Positions 1 to 8,544 of a DNA stretch of 64,000 bases are shown piece after piece. The notes below the pieces were generated by a model. The model had not been told where the DNA came from. It saw only the letters and a list, made by a program, of their open reading frames with translations, and made no database searches. Positions within the stretch are counted from its first letter, which is position 1; every line of letters starts with the position of its first letter. The DNA lies in the NCBI RefSeq assembly GCF_020966635.1, contig NZ_JAJKFQ010000005.1, forward strand, positions 646,481 to 710,480. The letters run 5' to 3'. This DNA is from Stieleria sp. JC731. Its GTDB lineage: Bacteria; Planctomycetota; Planctomycetia; Pirellulales; Pirellulaceae. The translations under genes and the position numbers were made by a program.

Positions 1-1523
1 CGCACGTAGATTGCTGCGTGTTCAATATCGCTAATTGTGTTTTGCCGAAATTCAGTCGTCGCGATATTAAGTCCATCACATAGGATTCCAAGATGGCTAT
101 TGGAAATCGTGCACTGTGCCAACCGCATCGCTGGCGTTGCGGTACGGATTGCATAGCGATGCGATGCAGGATCTGATGGGTTTCCAAGAAACTGTGAGGA
201 TTCGATTTCGACACGGTCGGTATTGAATGCCGAAATTCCGTAGATCAATCCTCCGAATTGACAGGAGTCAATGTTGAGGCGGCTTCCGTAGGAAAGTATG
301 CCTCGGTCATTTCCGCGTAGATCGCATTGGGTTACCACGAGAGACGACGGTTCGGCAGCACCCTGTGTGTTCGCGTAGATCGCATAGTCGCACTGGCTGA
401 ACTGAACCTGCTCGTCTGCTTGGATGGATAGCAGCTGGTTTTCGTTACTTTGGTGCAGCCCGATGCGACAACCGGCAAGCTGAACGTTTTGAAACGTATA
501 GTCGCTGCTTTTGGCAACGATCCCGATATCACATTCCGTGACGAGTGTGTTCTTCAGCACGGTTGTCTGGCCAGATGCGTCCAACATCAGGCCTTGGCTT
601 GCAGAGTCAATCGTGCAGTTTGAAACTGCCAGATTCTGACCGGTAAGATGGATTCCGTGTGCTCCAGCCTGTGGGAATTGGCATTGGTTGATGTTGGCAG
701 ATGAAACTCCCGTCCCATAGATTCCGAGGTTGCTTTGTTGAAACTGGCACTGAGCAACGGCGAGTGCACCGTTGACGGCATGGATTCCCCGCATGGGGTC
801 CGGTCCGGAAACCTTCTCGAATCTGGTGCCTTGAACGGCAACTGTGGACTGATCTCTGGTGACGACTGAGTAGCGAGAATCGGTAAAGCGACTCTGGAGG
901 ATTTGCAAGTTTGTCCCGGCGTTGAAATACAAACCGTGACGACTGCCCTGATAGTTGCATTGGTAGATTAATGCGTTGGCGCCATTTCCGTGTGTTCCAT
1001 ACAGACATCTTTCGAATGTGCATGCGACGATGTAACACGAAGGGGTACCGCGAAGGCAAATCCCATATCGATCTGCCGAATCGATAGGGTCAATGGTCAG
1101 GCCAAAGAAAACTACATTGCTTGTTCCACGCAAGTCGAATGCCCATCGTCGTGCCGGTGGACGTACTCGGACTTGGCCGGGATCACCCGTGTATCGGCCG
1201 TCTCGATCCCCGTACAAAACGAACCATTGGTTCAGCGAACCATATCGATTGGCATCGATCAGGCATGCTTCTGTGTAGTCACCGCCACCGATAAAGACTA
1301 CATCTCCTGGACCGGCGGACTGAATCGCTTTTGTGATCGTTCGAAATGCCATCGAGGCAGATCGGCCGTTAAACGAGTCGTCACCAGATGTTCGCACGAA
1401 GAAGTCAGCTGCGATGCAAATTTGCGATGAACTTGCAAGAAGCAGTGAAACCAACACGAGGTTGATTCCGTTGGCAATGACGCTGTCGAAGATTGATTGA
1501 GACTTTCCCAACGTGCACTCCAT
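1..1523 (-). CDS. Exported right-handed beta-helix protein (3' end beyond window)
   Basis: An open frame of 507 codons runs from an ATG at 1523 to the left edge without a stop. The start gives a signal-peptide-like N-terminus: a hydrophobic stretch INLVLVSLLLASS followed by an Ala-Ala-Asp junction near residue 40. The next segment, VRTSGDDSFNGRSASMAF, followed by a stretch containing AIQSAGPGDVVFIGGGDYTE, is the usual opening of pectate-lyase/NosD-like beta-helix proteins. After that come about 20-25-residue rungs rich in Asn, Gly and Cys (for example SNCTIDSASQGLML and VTQCDLRGNDRGIL). I see no catalytic signature, so binding, lyase or hydrolase activity is open. The start lies 2 nt after the stop of the GspC/PilP-like gene, so the two are probably one transcript, divergent from the secretion operon. 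The C-terminus is not visible. Confidence 0.85.
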   Translation of the reverse strand, partial: MECTLGKSQSIFDSVIANGINLVLVSLLLASSSQICIAADFFVRTSGDDSFNGRSASMAFRTITKAIQSAGPGDVVFIGGGDYTEACLIDANRYGSLNQWFVLYGDRDGRYTGDPGQVRVRPPARRWAFDLRGTSNVVFFGLTIDPIDSADRYGICLRGTPSCYIVACTFERCLYGTHGNGANALIYQCNYQGSRHGLYFNAGTNLQILQSRFTDSRYSVVTRDQSTVAVQGTRFEKVSGPDPMRGIHAVNGALAVAQCQFQQSNLGIYGTGVSSANINQCQFPQAGAHGIHLTGQNLAVSNCTIDSASQGLMLDASGQTTVLKNTLVTECDIGIVAKSSDYTFQNVQLAGCRIGLHQSNENQLLSIQADEQVQFSQCDYAIYANTQGAAEPSSLVVTQCDLRGNDRGILSYGSRLNIDSCQFGGLIYGISAFNTDRVEIESSQFLGNPSDPASHRYAIRTATPAMRLAQCTISNSHLGILCDGLNIATTEFRQNTISDIEHAAIYV

Positions 1524-1525
1524 GA

Positions 1526-2239
1526 TCAAAGCGGATCGCCAAGGTCCAAAATGATGTCTGGCAGATCTGGAAGGTCAGGCATTGCCGGGAGTTCCTGTCG
1601 TGAATTGGAATTCATTCCAGGAAGATTCAGCGTTGGAAGATCTATTGGCGGAGCTATAGGAATGGTTGTTCGTTTTTTCGCGGCCGCATCGCCGTGTCGT
1701 CTTCCTAGCGGCCTGTCCATGGAACGCCGGTTGGTGATCGGCGGAAGGGCAACGGCTTCGTTGATCACCGTCTGCTTAAGCAATTCGATTGATGTAAGAT
1801 CACCGTCACTTTCGAAGGAAATACCGCGATTTTCAGGGTCGATGTGCTTTAGCAGAACTCCATCTCGGACCTCTCCTTGTTCCATGACATAGCAGCGATT
1901 GTTAATCCTTATGAGCGCGGTGACCATTTCGCTATCTTGGGAAGGACGCACAATGCCGAGCAGTTTTACCTGAGCCGAGGGCTGTTCCTCGGTGACAACC
2001 AATTTCTCGTTCCGAGTGTCTTCGACTGGTTCATGGAAAAACGTCGGCTCTGTCTCACCGACCTTCTCGACCGTCAGACGCCCTGGTGATTCGCCACGCT
2101 CCGGTTTGTTATTGACCGTCACGGATCGTGCTAGCTCATTTGACTGAGCACAAACCGATGTGGGCGGCACAAGGATCATGCCCACGACGATCCAGGTTCG
2201 TGGCCAAACGAATTTTCTAATTGCGTCAGTTGATTGCAT
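1526..2239 (-). CDS. GspC/PilP-like periplasmic secretion protein (candidate)
   Basis: A 237-residue protein. The N-terminal segment TWIVVGMILVPPTSVCAQ is a signal peptide or anchor. Residues about 90-155 contain LLGIVRPSQDSEMVTALI, then a run with YVMEQGEVRDGVLLKHI and ISFESDGDLTSIELL. This pattern (short beta strands, an 'is it set / what is its value' loop, then a strand stating the effect) resembles the HR domain of GspC and the PilP domain, which dock the inner-membrane platform to the secretin. The C-terminus is Pro/Asp-rich (LPAMPDLPDLPDIILDLGD), probably disordered. Divergence from an operon that otherwise lacks a GspC/PilP gene supports the reading. The family assignment is inference; HR domains are short and weakly conserved. 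Confidence 0.55.
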   Translation of the reverse strand: MQSTDAIRKFVWPRTWIVVGMILVPPTSVCAQSNELARSVTVNNKPERGESPGRLTVEKVGETEPTFFHEPVEDTRNEKLVVTEEQPSAQVKLLGIVRPSQDSEMVTALIRINNRCYVMEQGEVRDGVLLKHIDPENRGISFESDGDLTSIELLKQTVINEAVALPPITNRRSMDRPLGRRHGDAAAKKRTTIPIAPPIDLPTLNLPGMNSNSRQELPAMPDLPDLPDIILDLGDPL

Positions 2240-2580
2240 GCTATCAACGAGAATGCGGCATCAGATGAAAGATAGACGGGAGCTATTGGGGATTCAGTTG
2301 GAACGCAAATTCCGAACAGAGGCGAACAACGCTGAGCAACATCCCCAAACGAATTTGAGACACGCGCCAATGGCGTGCTGACCAGAACCACCAAATTGTC
2401 GTTTTTCCCTCAAACGCTTGTGAATTGTCGCTTCCCTCGTGTCCCGCGGCGCCAATCGTTTGACCAGAAAGGCGGGCAACCTAGCGTTGCATCTCTAAGG
2501 TGAACGTACTGAATACGTTTCGCGCAGAAGATGACACGTTCGACGTCCCGAATGCCTAGGTGCAGACACGACGACTCGCT
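2240..2580. other. Divergent intergenic region upstream of the secretion operon
   Basis: About 340 nt separate the divergent GspC-like gene and the receiver-domain gene and must contain both promoters. I could not pick out a convincing -35/-10 pair, and no gene on either strand is supported here. Confidence 0.5.
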
Positions 2581-2994
2581 ATGAACAAGCAAGCTCAACA
2601 TGTTCTGATCTACTTTTCACACCCCATGGTGGCGGATGTGACTGAGCACCGCTTAGGTCTTCTCGGGATGGGCGTGACTCGGGTAACCAACGAAGCTGCG
2701 ATGTCGGAATCCATTTCGGTAAGTTTGCCTGATGCGGTGATCGTCGATCTGGATCTCGATCAAGGCGCAGGGCTGCGTTGGATCGAAACGATTGCCGCTG
2801 ATGAATGTACTGCTCATATACCAGTACTTTGTATCTCCAGCCGTGGAGATCTTGTTGAAGTCGAACAGGCTTTCAAGGCGGGGGCAGTAGGACTGCTAGT
2901 TTCGCCATTCGACCCGATCGATCTTGAAAACAAGTTGATTCAAGCGATGCGGAACGCTGAATTCGCAGTCGCCATCGGGGATAGTACACGATGA
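2581..2994 (+). CDS. Degenerate response-regulator receiver protein
   Basis: A 137-residue stand-alone receiver-like (CheY fold) protein. The phospho-acceptor-like Asp lies in VIVDLDLDQG and the Ser/Thr position in VLCISS. However, the N-terminal acidic pair is missing (the first strand reads VLIYFSHP instead of the usual I-L-V-V-D-D) and the conserved Lys before Pro is Ser (LLVSPFDP). It is therefore probably not phosphorylated normally and may act as a protein-interaction domain. The ATG at 2581 is chosen; an in-frame GTG at 2560 would add seven residues, and neither has a clear Shine-Dalgarno. The stop overlaps the GspE start by 4 nt (ATGA), so the two are translationally coupled and the protein probably works with the ATPase. 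Confidence 0.8.
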   Translation: MNKQAQHVLIYFSHPMVADVTEHRLGLLGMGVTRVTNEAAMSESISVSLPDAVIVDLDLDQGAGLRWIETIAADECTAHIPVLCISSRGDLVEVEQAFKAGAVGLLVSPFDPIDLENKLIQAMRNAEFAVAIGDSTR

Positions 2995-4691
2995 CAAAGA
3001 TTCGTCGTCTCGGGGATATCCTTTTAGAGCAAGAGGTCATCACCGAAACTCAGTTGCAGGCGGTTTTGCAGGACCAACGGCAAACACGATTGCCGTTAGG
3101 TGTTTTTATGCTTAAACGCGGAATCGTTTCCCGAGATCAACTCGGTGCCGCGCTTGCCGAGCAATACGAAACCCCTTTTTACAACTGCGAATCCGAAGCG
3201 ATCCACAGCCAACTGGTACGTCTGCTACCCGAACCGTATGTCCGGCGAAGAAGAGTCGCACCAGTCGGATTGAGTGGGAAAATTTTACGACTGGGAATGC
3301 AGAACCCAAGTGACATGGAAGCCATCAGCGAAATCGAGTTGATGACTGGGTACCAGGTCGAGGCCGCGATTTGTCTCGAAGATGACATCGACCGACTGTT
3401 GGAATCGGCTTTCGATGATCGAATTAAAGCGAAGCAGGCTGCGGTCGACATGCGATTGGCCGAACTGAAGGAACGCGGCCATCGTGAAACACATACGGAA
3501 GATATTTCTGAAGATAGCGATGCGCCGGTCGTGAGGCTGCTCGATGCGATCCTCATGGGGGCGGTTCGCGCCGAAGCGAGCGACATCCATTTGGAACCAG
3601 ATTTGCCGCAGATGCGCGTTCGCTACCGTATTGACGGACAGCTTCATCAGATCATGTCGGTACCAGACGACAGTGAAGACGCGCTGGTTGGACGTGTGAA
3701 AGTTCTGGCCGATCTCGACACAGCGGAAAAACGCCGACCTCAAGACGGAAACTTGTCGATTGAGGTTGGCGAGACACGGGCAAGCTTTCGTGTGAGCTGT
3801 ATCCCGTGCGTACGCGGCGAAAAGGTCGTGATGCGAGTCTTGGATGAATCGAGCAAGACGTTCGACATCAATTCATTGGGAATGCCCGATCCGCAACTGC
3901 AACTGGTAAAGAAACTGCTGGACCGTCCGCATGGCATGATCGTGATGACAGGTCCCACCGGATCGGGAAAGACAACAACGATGTATTCCATGCTTTGTGA
4001 CATGGACTCAGCCGTGAAAAACATTTCCACGATCGAAGACCCTGTTGAATTTCGACTCCCCGGGATCAACCAGGTTCACGCAAACAATGAATTCGGCATG
4101 GGGTTCGCCAATGGTCTGAAATACCTGATGCGTCAGGATCCAGATGTCATTCTGGTTGGGGAAATCCGAGACCATGAAACGGCAACGACCGCGGTACAGG
4201 CAGCGTTAACGGGGCACTTGCTTATTAGCACGCTTCATACCAATGATGCCGTCGGCACGGTGGCTCGGCTAAGCGACCTTGGCCTGGACCACTTTAAGAT
4301 CGCCGGCTCGTTGGTGGCTTCGATCGCACAACGTCTGTTGCGTCGTCTGTGCGAGCATTGCAAACGACCTTGCGAAGCGAATCAGAATCTATTGCAAACG
4401 ATCTACCAAGGTCGCCAAGTTCCCGACGAATTCGTCGACTTTGGCGGCTACTTCGAAGCGGTCGGATGCGAACACTGTGGTGGGACTGGCTATACGGGAC
4501 GGATCCCGATCTTTGAGATCATGGTCATCACGCCCAAGCTCGAACAGGCAATCGAGTCAGGTTTACCGGCAAGTCAATTGCGGACAATCGCATGTGAAGG
4601 CGGCATGATCGATTTGGCAACCATGGGACTTCGACAAGCAGTCTTCGGTGTCACCTCGATCGATGAAGTTTACTTCAAGCTTTCAGGATAG
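2991..4691 (+). CDS. gspE: Type II secretion / type IV pilus assembly ATPase GspE/PilB
   Basis: A 566-residue cytoplasmic hexameric ATPase that powers pseudopilus assembly. Residues 1-140 form an MshEN-type N-terminal domain (RRLGDILLEQEVITETQL is typical). The ATPase core shows Walker A GPTGSGKT at 321-328, the Asp box STIEDPVEF, Walker B DPDVILVGEIRD and the His box LLISTLHTNDA near 411-421. The zinc-binding cysteines are C454, C457 and C461, with C493 and C496 in CEHCGGTGYTGR. Length and domain order are normal for GspE/PilB and all key residues are intact. It follows the receiver gene with a 4-nt overlap and precedes gspF by 4 nt. Whether it is strictly GspE or PilB cannot be decided from sequence alone. 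Confidence 0.96.
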   Translation: MTKIRRLGDILLEQEVITETQLQAVLQDQRQTRLPLGVFMLKRGIVSRDQLGAALAEQYETPFYNCESEAIHSQLVRLLPEPYVRRRRVAPVGLSGKILRLGMQNPSDMEAISEIELMTGYQVEAAICLEDDIDRLLESAFDDRIKAKQAAVDMRLAELKERGHRETHTEDISEDSDAPVVRLLDAILMGAVRAEASDIHLEPDLPQMRVRYRIDGQLHQIMSVPDDSEDALVGRVKVLADLDTAEKRRPQDGNLSIEVGETRASFRVSCIPCVRGEKVVMRVLDESSKTFDINSLGMPDPQLQLVKKLLDRPHGMIVMTGPTGSGKTTTMYSMLCDMDSAVKNISTIEDPVEFRLPGINQVHANNEFGMGFANGLKYLMRQDPDVILVGEIRDHETATTAVQAALTGHLLISTLHTNDAVGTVARLSDLGLDHFKIAGSLVASIAQRLLRRLCEHCKRPCEANQNLLQTIYQGRQVPDEFVDFGGYFEAVGCEHCGGTGYTGRIPIFEIMVITPKLEQAIESGLPASQLRTIACEGGMIDLATMGLRQAVFGVTSIDEVYFKLSG

Positions 4692-4695
4692 ACGT

Positions 4696-5835
4696 ATGGC
4701 ACAGTCGTCACCCATCGCTGCGCATGAAGGCGTCACGCTCTCTGCCTTCCTGCGTTCGTTGCATGATATCAAGTTCGGATCAGATCCAAGTCGGAAGTTC
4801 AAATCCAAGGATCTTGTTTCCCTAATGAGGAACCTAACGACACTGGTTTCCAATGGTGTGTCGTTGGCTCATGCGTTGGAAACCGTGGCGCAAGACCGTT
4901 CGATGGTCAAGTACCATGCGATTTTAAAAAGTTTGTCGCGCCATCTGAAAAGCGGTGAATCGCTCTCTTCGGCGATGAATCAATTTCCAGTAGCATTCAA
5001 CGAGATTCTCGTCAGCCAAATTTCTGTCGGCGAAATGTCAGGCAACCTGGATCAAACGCTTTCACGGATTACTGAGCAGCTAGAGCAGTCTTCCAATCAA
5101 AAGGCTTACGTCCTTAAAAAGCTGACTTATCCTGCATTACTTTTAGTCGCGGGAACCGGATCGGTCGCATTTATGTTGACCAACGTCATTCCGACTTTTC
5201 AAAAGATGTACGACGACGCTGGGGCAAAGTTGCCTTGGGTGACGCAAGCATTGATCGATCTGTCGGGCGTGCTAATTGACTATTCGATTTTGATCACCAT
5301 TGCGATAGGTGCACTGGGAACGCTCGTCTTTTCAGCGTTCAAAAATTCAACTTCGCGGCGCAAGATCGATGAGTTTTTGATCAAATGCCCGCTGATTGGT
5401 GAATGGTTCCGGAAATTTGCGATCCTGCAGTTTTCCGAAGTGCTTGGCAATCTGATGGAAAGTGGCTTTACCGTCGCCGAAGCTCTTCCATCGGCATCGC
5501 GGGCGATTTCCAATCGGCACGTGCGCGAAAGGATTCAAAGCTTGTACACCGCGATTCGACGCGGCGAAAAATTTAGCAACGCCATTGAACGCGAAGGTGA
5601 GTTATTTCCCGCCGTTGTAAAGCAGTTGGTCATCGTTGGCGAACGCACCGGACGTTTAGCGCCCGTGACACGCCAAATTCGCAAGCACTTGCGGCAGGAT
5701 GTTCAATCGACCACGGACGCGATCGTCGCCGCGATCGAGCCAATTTTAACGATGGGCCTTGCCGTCGCTGTTGGCGGGATTCTGCTCGCTGTCTATTTGC
5801 CAATGTTTGATCTGATTGGCAAGGTTGGAGGCTAG
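4696..5835 (+). CDS. gspF: Type II secretion inner-membrane platform protein GspF
   Basis: A 379-residue polytopic protein with two T2SSF domains. The first is around residues 35-160 (LVSLMRNLTTLVSNGVSL, LKSGESLSSAMNQFP, GEMSGNLDQTL) and the second around 240-360 (FSEVLGNLMESGFTVAEAL, GERTGRLAPVT). Hydrophobic helices follow each: LLLVAGTGSVAFMLTNVIP, ILITIAIGALGTLVF and ILTMGLAVAVGGILLAVYLP. GspF links the ATPase to the pseudopilus base. The ATG at 4696 lies 4 nt after the gspE stop; an upstream in-frame start would overlap gspE by 44 nt and is less likely. Confidence 0.95.
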   Translation: MAQSSPIAAHEGVTLSAFLRSLHDIKFGSDPSRKFKSKDLVSLMRNLTTLVSNGVSLAHALETVAQDRSMVKYHAILKSLSRHLKSGESLSSAMNQFPVAFNEILVSQISVGEMSGNLDQTLSRITEQLEQSSNQKAYVLKKLTYPALLLVAGTGSVAFMLTNVIPTFQKMYDDAGAKLPWVTQALIDLSGVLIDYSILITIAIGALGTLVFSAFKNSTSRRKIDEFLIKCPLIGEWFRKFAILQFSEVLGNLMESGFTVAEALPSASRAISNRHVRERIQSLYTAIRRGEKFSNAIEREGELFPAVVKQLVIVGERTGRLAPVTRQIRKHLRQDVQSTTDAIVAAIEPILTMGLAVAVGGILLAVYLPMFDLIGKVGG

Positions 5836-5837
5836 AG

Positions 5838-6170
5838 TTGCGCACGCCAATGTCATTTCGTCGAGGCCTTTCGTATCTGGAAGTCCTCGCTTGCGTGACC
5901 ATCATCGGCGTGTTGTCACTCGTCATTGTTCCGCGATTGGGGCAGGGAAAAGACAACGCGTCGCGATCGCTTTGTGAATTGAATCGGCAGATGATCGAGA
6001 TGGAAACGGTTCTGTTTGCCCGGCAGTACGGTCGTTGGCCCAAAGCGAACTTATCTGACATCGCTGATCAATCAAAGTTTTTCCCCGACGGTTTGCCGAA
6101 GTGTCCGGTCGACGAATCGACCTACACCATCGACGTCAAAACGGGGAGGGTAAACGGACATCAGCATTGA
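5838..6170 (+). CDS. Type IV pseudopilin (GspG-like, first of a pair)
   Basis: A 110-residue pseudopilin. The prepilin peptidase site is RRG/LSYLEVLACVTI, with Glu at +5 and a long hydrophobic helix ending VPRLG. The TTG start at 5838 is preferred to the ATG at 5850 because GGAGG at 5827-5831 sits 6 nt upstream. The C-terminal half (WPKANLSDI, FFPDGLPKCPVDES) closely parallels the next pseudopilin, so the two look like a tandem duplication. GspG forms the bulk of the pseudopilus; which of the two is the major subunit is not certain. This one has the less canonical processing motif. Confidence 0.88.
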   Translation: MRTPMSFRRGLSYLEVLACVTIIGVLSLVIVPRLGQGKDNASRSLCELNRQMIEMETVLFARQYGRWPKANLSDIADQSKFFPDGLPKCPVDESTYTIDVKTGRVNGHQH

Positions 6171-6310
6171 AATGAATTGGACTGTTTCAATTGTGTGCAA
6201 AGCTAACTTTGTCAGGAAACAGTCGGCGATCGTACATCCCGGCGAGACGCTACGGATTTCATCGATGGAAACGGATTTCGTCAGTTAGCGGATATGTCAA
6301 GAGTTGCCCT

Positions 6311-6631
6311 ATGAATCGTTATTCATCGCGACGGCGCGGATTTTCACTACTCGAACTGCTTGCCGTGATCACCATTTTGGCGGTCATTGCTGCAGTGGTG
6401 ATTCCTCGTATCACAGCGTCGAAAAAATCGGCTCAGCAAGAAGTCAACAAGCAGAACATGGCCGAAATTAACGCGGCGGTAGAACGTTGGTACTTCGAAA
6501 AAGGCAGCTATCCAAAGAACAATCTTTCGGATATCGGGACTGACGTAAATTACTTTCCCGAAGGTATCCCGCGAAATCCTGTCGACAACTCCCGCTACCG
6601 TCTTGATTCAGCAACACATCGTGTGAAGTAG
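6311..6631 (+). CDS. Type IV pseudopilin (GspG-like, second of the pair)
   Basis: A 106-residue pseudopilin with a canonical cleavage site RRRG/FSLLELLAVITILAV, Glu at +5 and a short basic leader. The tail reads SYPKNNLSDI, YFPEGIPRNPVDNSRYRL, as in the preceding gene. The ATG at 6311 is chosen because it gives an 11-residue leader; an upstream in-frame start at 6191 would give an unusually long one. It is separated from the previous pseudopilin by about 140 nt, the largest gap in this part of the operon apart from that before the secretin. Its canonical motif makes it the better candidate for the major subunit GspG. Confidence 0.88.
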   Translation: MNRYSSRRRGFSLLELLAVITILAVIAAVVIPRITASKKSAQQEVNKQNMAEINAAVERWYFEKGSYPKNNLSDIGTDVNYFPEGIPRNPVDNSRYRLDSATHRVK

Positions 6632-6712
6632 TGCCCAAGAAGAATTGGGAAGCTGCCTGCGATTGAGCTACATCGTTTTCCATGTCGAATCATGTTGTTG
6701 CCGACATCAAGA

Positions 6713-7171
6713 ATGACGTTCCACAATCGCAATGCGATGACCTTGATCGAATTGATCGTTGTGATTTCCTTGATGGGGATCTTCGCAACTGCCGCGATGG
6801 CTCGATTTGGACGTAGCACCATAGGGGACACCGGCGCGAGGTCAGAAGCGAGCGTACTTGCAAACGCCATTACCAATGCTCAGAACGCGGCGATTCGCAC
6901 TGGAGATTCTCATGGCATTCTGCTTTCCAAAGCAGATGGCGATCGATGGGTCACGGTTCGCAGGCGATCTTCTGGGCATCAAGAAACGGTCGATGAACAT
7001 CAAATTCAGGATGATGTCGTTGTCGACGCAAGCCGGACAGAAATCTGGTTTGACTTCGAAGGACATGGCACTGCTTACTTTGACGCTGGGTTTCGAGGGC
7101 CAAATCGACAATACAAAGTCGAGGTGTTGCCGCTATCACAAGCGGTTCGTGTGACGGAGTTGTCGCATTGA
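6713..7171 (+). CDS. Minor pseudopilin, GspH-like
   Basis: A 152-residue prepilin-like protein. The leader MTFHNRNA is followed by MTLIELIVVISLMGIFATAAM. The residue before the cleavage point is Ala instead of the nearly invariant Gly, while Glu at +5 is kept. The region after the helix (EASVLANAITNAQNAAIRTG, then a beta-rich globular part) resembles GspH, a minor pseudopilin at the tip. An alternative ATG at 6692 adds seven residues. The stop overlaps the TTG start of the next gene (TTGA), consistent with coupled translation. Confidence 0.8.
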   Translation: MTFHNRNAMTLIELIVVISLMGIFATAAMARFGRSTIGDTGARSEASVLANAITNAQNAAIRTGDSHGILLSKADGDRWVTVRRRSSGHQETVDEHQIQDDVVVDASRTEIWFDFEGHGTAYFDAGFRGPNRQYKVEVLPLSQAVRVTELSH

Positions 7172-7647
7172 GCACGAAGCCAACAACAGATTTAACGGAA
7201 TGTCGTCCAAAGCAGTCTCGACGACCAGGGCAAACGATGCTGGAGTTAGTGGCCGCATCGGCGATCATTTCCATCGCGATCGTCCCCGCTTTGGCGGTGA
7301 TGCGAAAGCGTGTTTTGGCATCGATGGACCTACGGCATTACGAATGGATGCATTGCCGCTGTGTCGCTGTGCTCGAGCAAGCGATGGCGACGACGGCTGC
7401 ATGTTGGGAAATGAATACGACAGATGGTGTGCTGGGCAGCGTCGATTCGACTCCGTTCAGATATATGACAGTGGCATCCGACCGGAATTCGGTTGGCGGA
7501 GTGCCAGGAAAACTTGCTGTGGTCGACGCATTGGTTTTTCGAGACAGCAATCGCAACCGAACACGCGACGCCGGTGAAATCGAAGTTCGCATGGCAACAA
7601 AAGTCGCAAAGACATTGACCTACCAGGAGATAGCGAATGATCGCTAA
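7168..7647 (+). CDS. Minor pseudopilin, GspI-like
   Basis: A 159-residue protein starting at TTG 7168, overlapping the preceding stop. The cleavage motif is RRPG/QTMLELVAASAIISIAI; Glu falls at +5. The leader of about 21 residues is longer than usual. Position between GspH-like and GspJ-like genes and the short globular domain suggest GspI, the initiator of the minor pseudopilin tip complex, but the globular sequence itself is not diagnostic. It overlaps the next gene by 11 nt. Confidence 0.75.
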   Translation: MSTKPTTDLTECRPKQSRRPGQTMLELVAASAIISIAIVPALAVMRKRVLASMDLRHYEWMHCRCVAVLEQAMATTAACWEMNTTDGVLGSVDSTPFRYMTVASDRNSVGGVPGKLAVVDALVFRDSNRNRTRDAGEIEVRMATKVAKTLTYQEIANDR

Positions 7648-8152
7648 CAAATCGACTCGACGACAAGGTATCTCGCTACTTGAGATGGTTGTTGCCGGGA
7701 CAATGATCACGACGATCATGATGGGACTCGCACTCGTTTTTCGCACCGCAGGTCATACCTGGGAAGTCGTTGACCGCGACTACGCTGCCGAGCGTCAAAT
7801 TAGTAGCGTTGTTCGACACTTCGTTCGTGAATCGCGAGAAGCTGCTTCTGTCATTTCGATCTCCAATCGGGGAGATCAAATCACATTGTTGATGAACGAC
7901 AGTTCCGTTCGAACATGGCGGCGAGACGAAAACGGCGAGGTCCAGTATCAAATGAATTTCGACCAGGCTTTCAAGCCACTGGCAGACGGAATTGAACAGT
8001 TGCAATTCACAGGCTTCGACGCCGCCGGGGTCCAAGTCGACGATGATCCGACGGACATACAACTTGTCAGGATAGTTGCTCGGTCACAACGCGAAACAGC
8101 CCAAGATGCATCGCTAGAACATGAAAGTAAAGTTTGGATAAGGACTTGGTGA
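7637..8152 (+). CDS. Minor pseudopilin, GspJ-like
   Basis: A 171-residue protein with leader and cleavage site RRQG/ISLLEMVVAGTMITTIMM, Glu at +5. The following part (AERQISSVVRHFVRESREA, then ISISNRGDQITLLM and GIEQLQFTGFD) matches the general GspJ pattern, in which an N-terminal helix leads into paired beta sheets. It overlaps the next start by 1 nt (TGATG). Assignment to GspJ rests on order and pattern. Confidence 0.78.
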   Translation: MIANKSTRRQGISLLEMVVAGTMITTIMMGLALVFRTAGHTWEVVDRDYAAERQISSVVRHFVRESREAASVISISNRGDQITLLMNDSSVRTWRRDENGEVQYQMNFDQAFKPLADGIEQLQFTGFDAAGVQVDDDPTDIQLVRIVARSQRETAQDASLEHESKVWIRTW

Positions 8153-8529
8153 TGTTCCGCAATCCCGATCCACGACGCAGAAGAGGTGCTGCTCTTCTGA
8201 TTGCGATCTTCGTGATGACACTTGTCAGTTCACTTGTGATCGGGATGCTGGAATCGGAACGTGTCCGTTATCAGGCCTTACGAAACTCCATTCAGTGGGA
8301 TGAAGCTCGATATTTAGCCGAGGCCGGTGTGCACGACGCACTGATGAATTTGGAACAGGACTACAGCTGGCGACTTGGCGTACCGCCGACTGAATTTCCG
8401 CCAGGTAGCGGGAAAATATATTCCGCCACGGTGTCGAAGACAGATGACGGGTTGGTTCTAGTTCAAGCGACTGGCAACGCGGGAAACAGCACACGCTACC
8501 TCTCGGTGACAGTAAAACAAGGTGGCTAG
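8152..8529 (+). CDS. GspK/PilX-like minor pseudopilin (short)
   Basis: A 125-residue protein whose N-terminus RRRRGAALLIAIFVMTLVSSLVIG has the Gly-Ala-Ala-Leu-Leu start typical of GspK and PilX instead of the F-T-L-I-E motif, followed by YLAEAGVHDALMNL. GspK lacks Glu at +5 and caps the pseudopilus tip. At 125 residues it is far shorter than ordinary GspK (about 300), so the large alpha domain is absent; it is closer in size to a PilX-type protein. The ATG at 8152 overlaps the previous stop. Confidence 0.75.
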   Translation: MFRNPDPRRRRGAALLIAIFVMTLVSSLVIGMLESERVRYQALRNSIQWDEARYLAEAGVHDALMNLEQDYSWRLGVPPTEFPPGSGKIYSATVSKTDDGLVLVQATGNAGNSTRYLSVTVKQGG

Positions 8530-8544
8530 CGACGGAACCAATCG

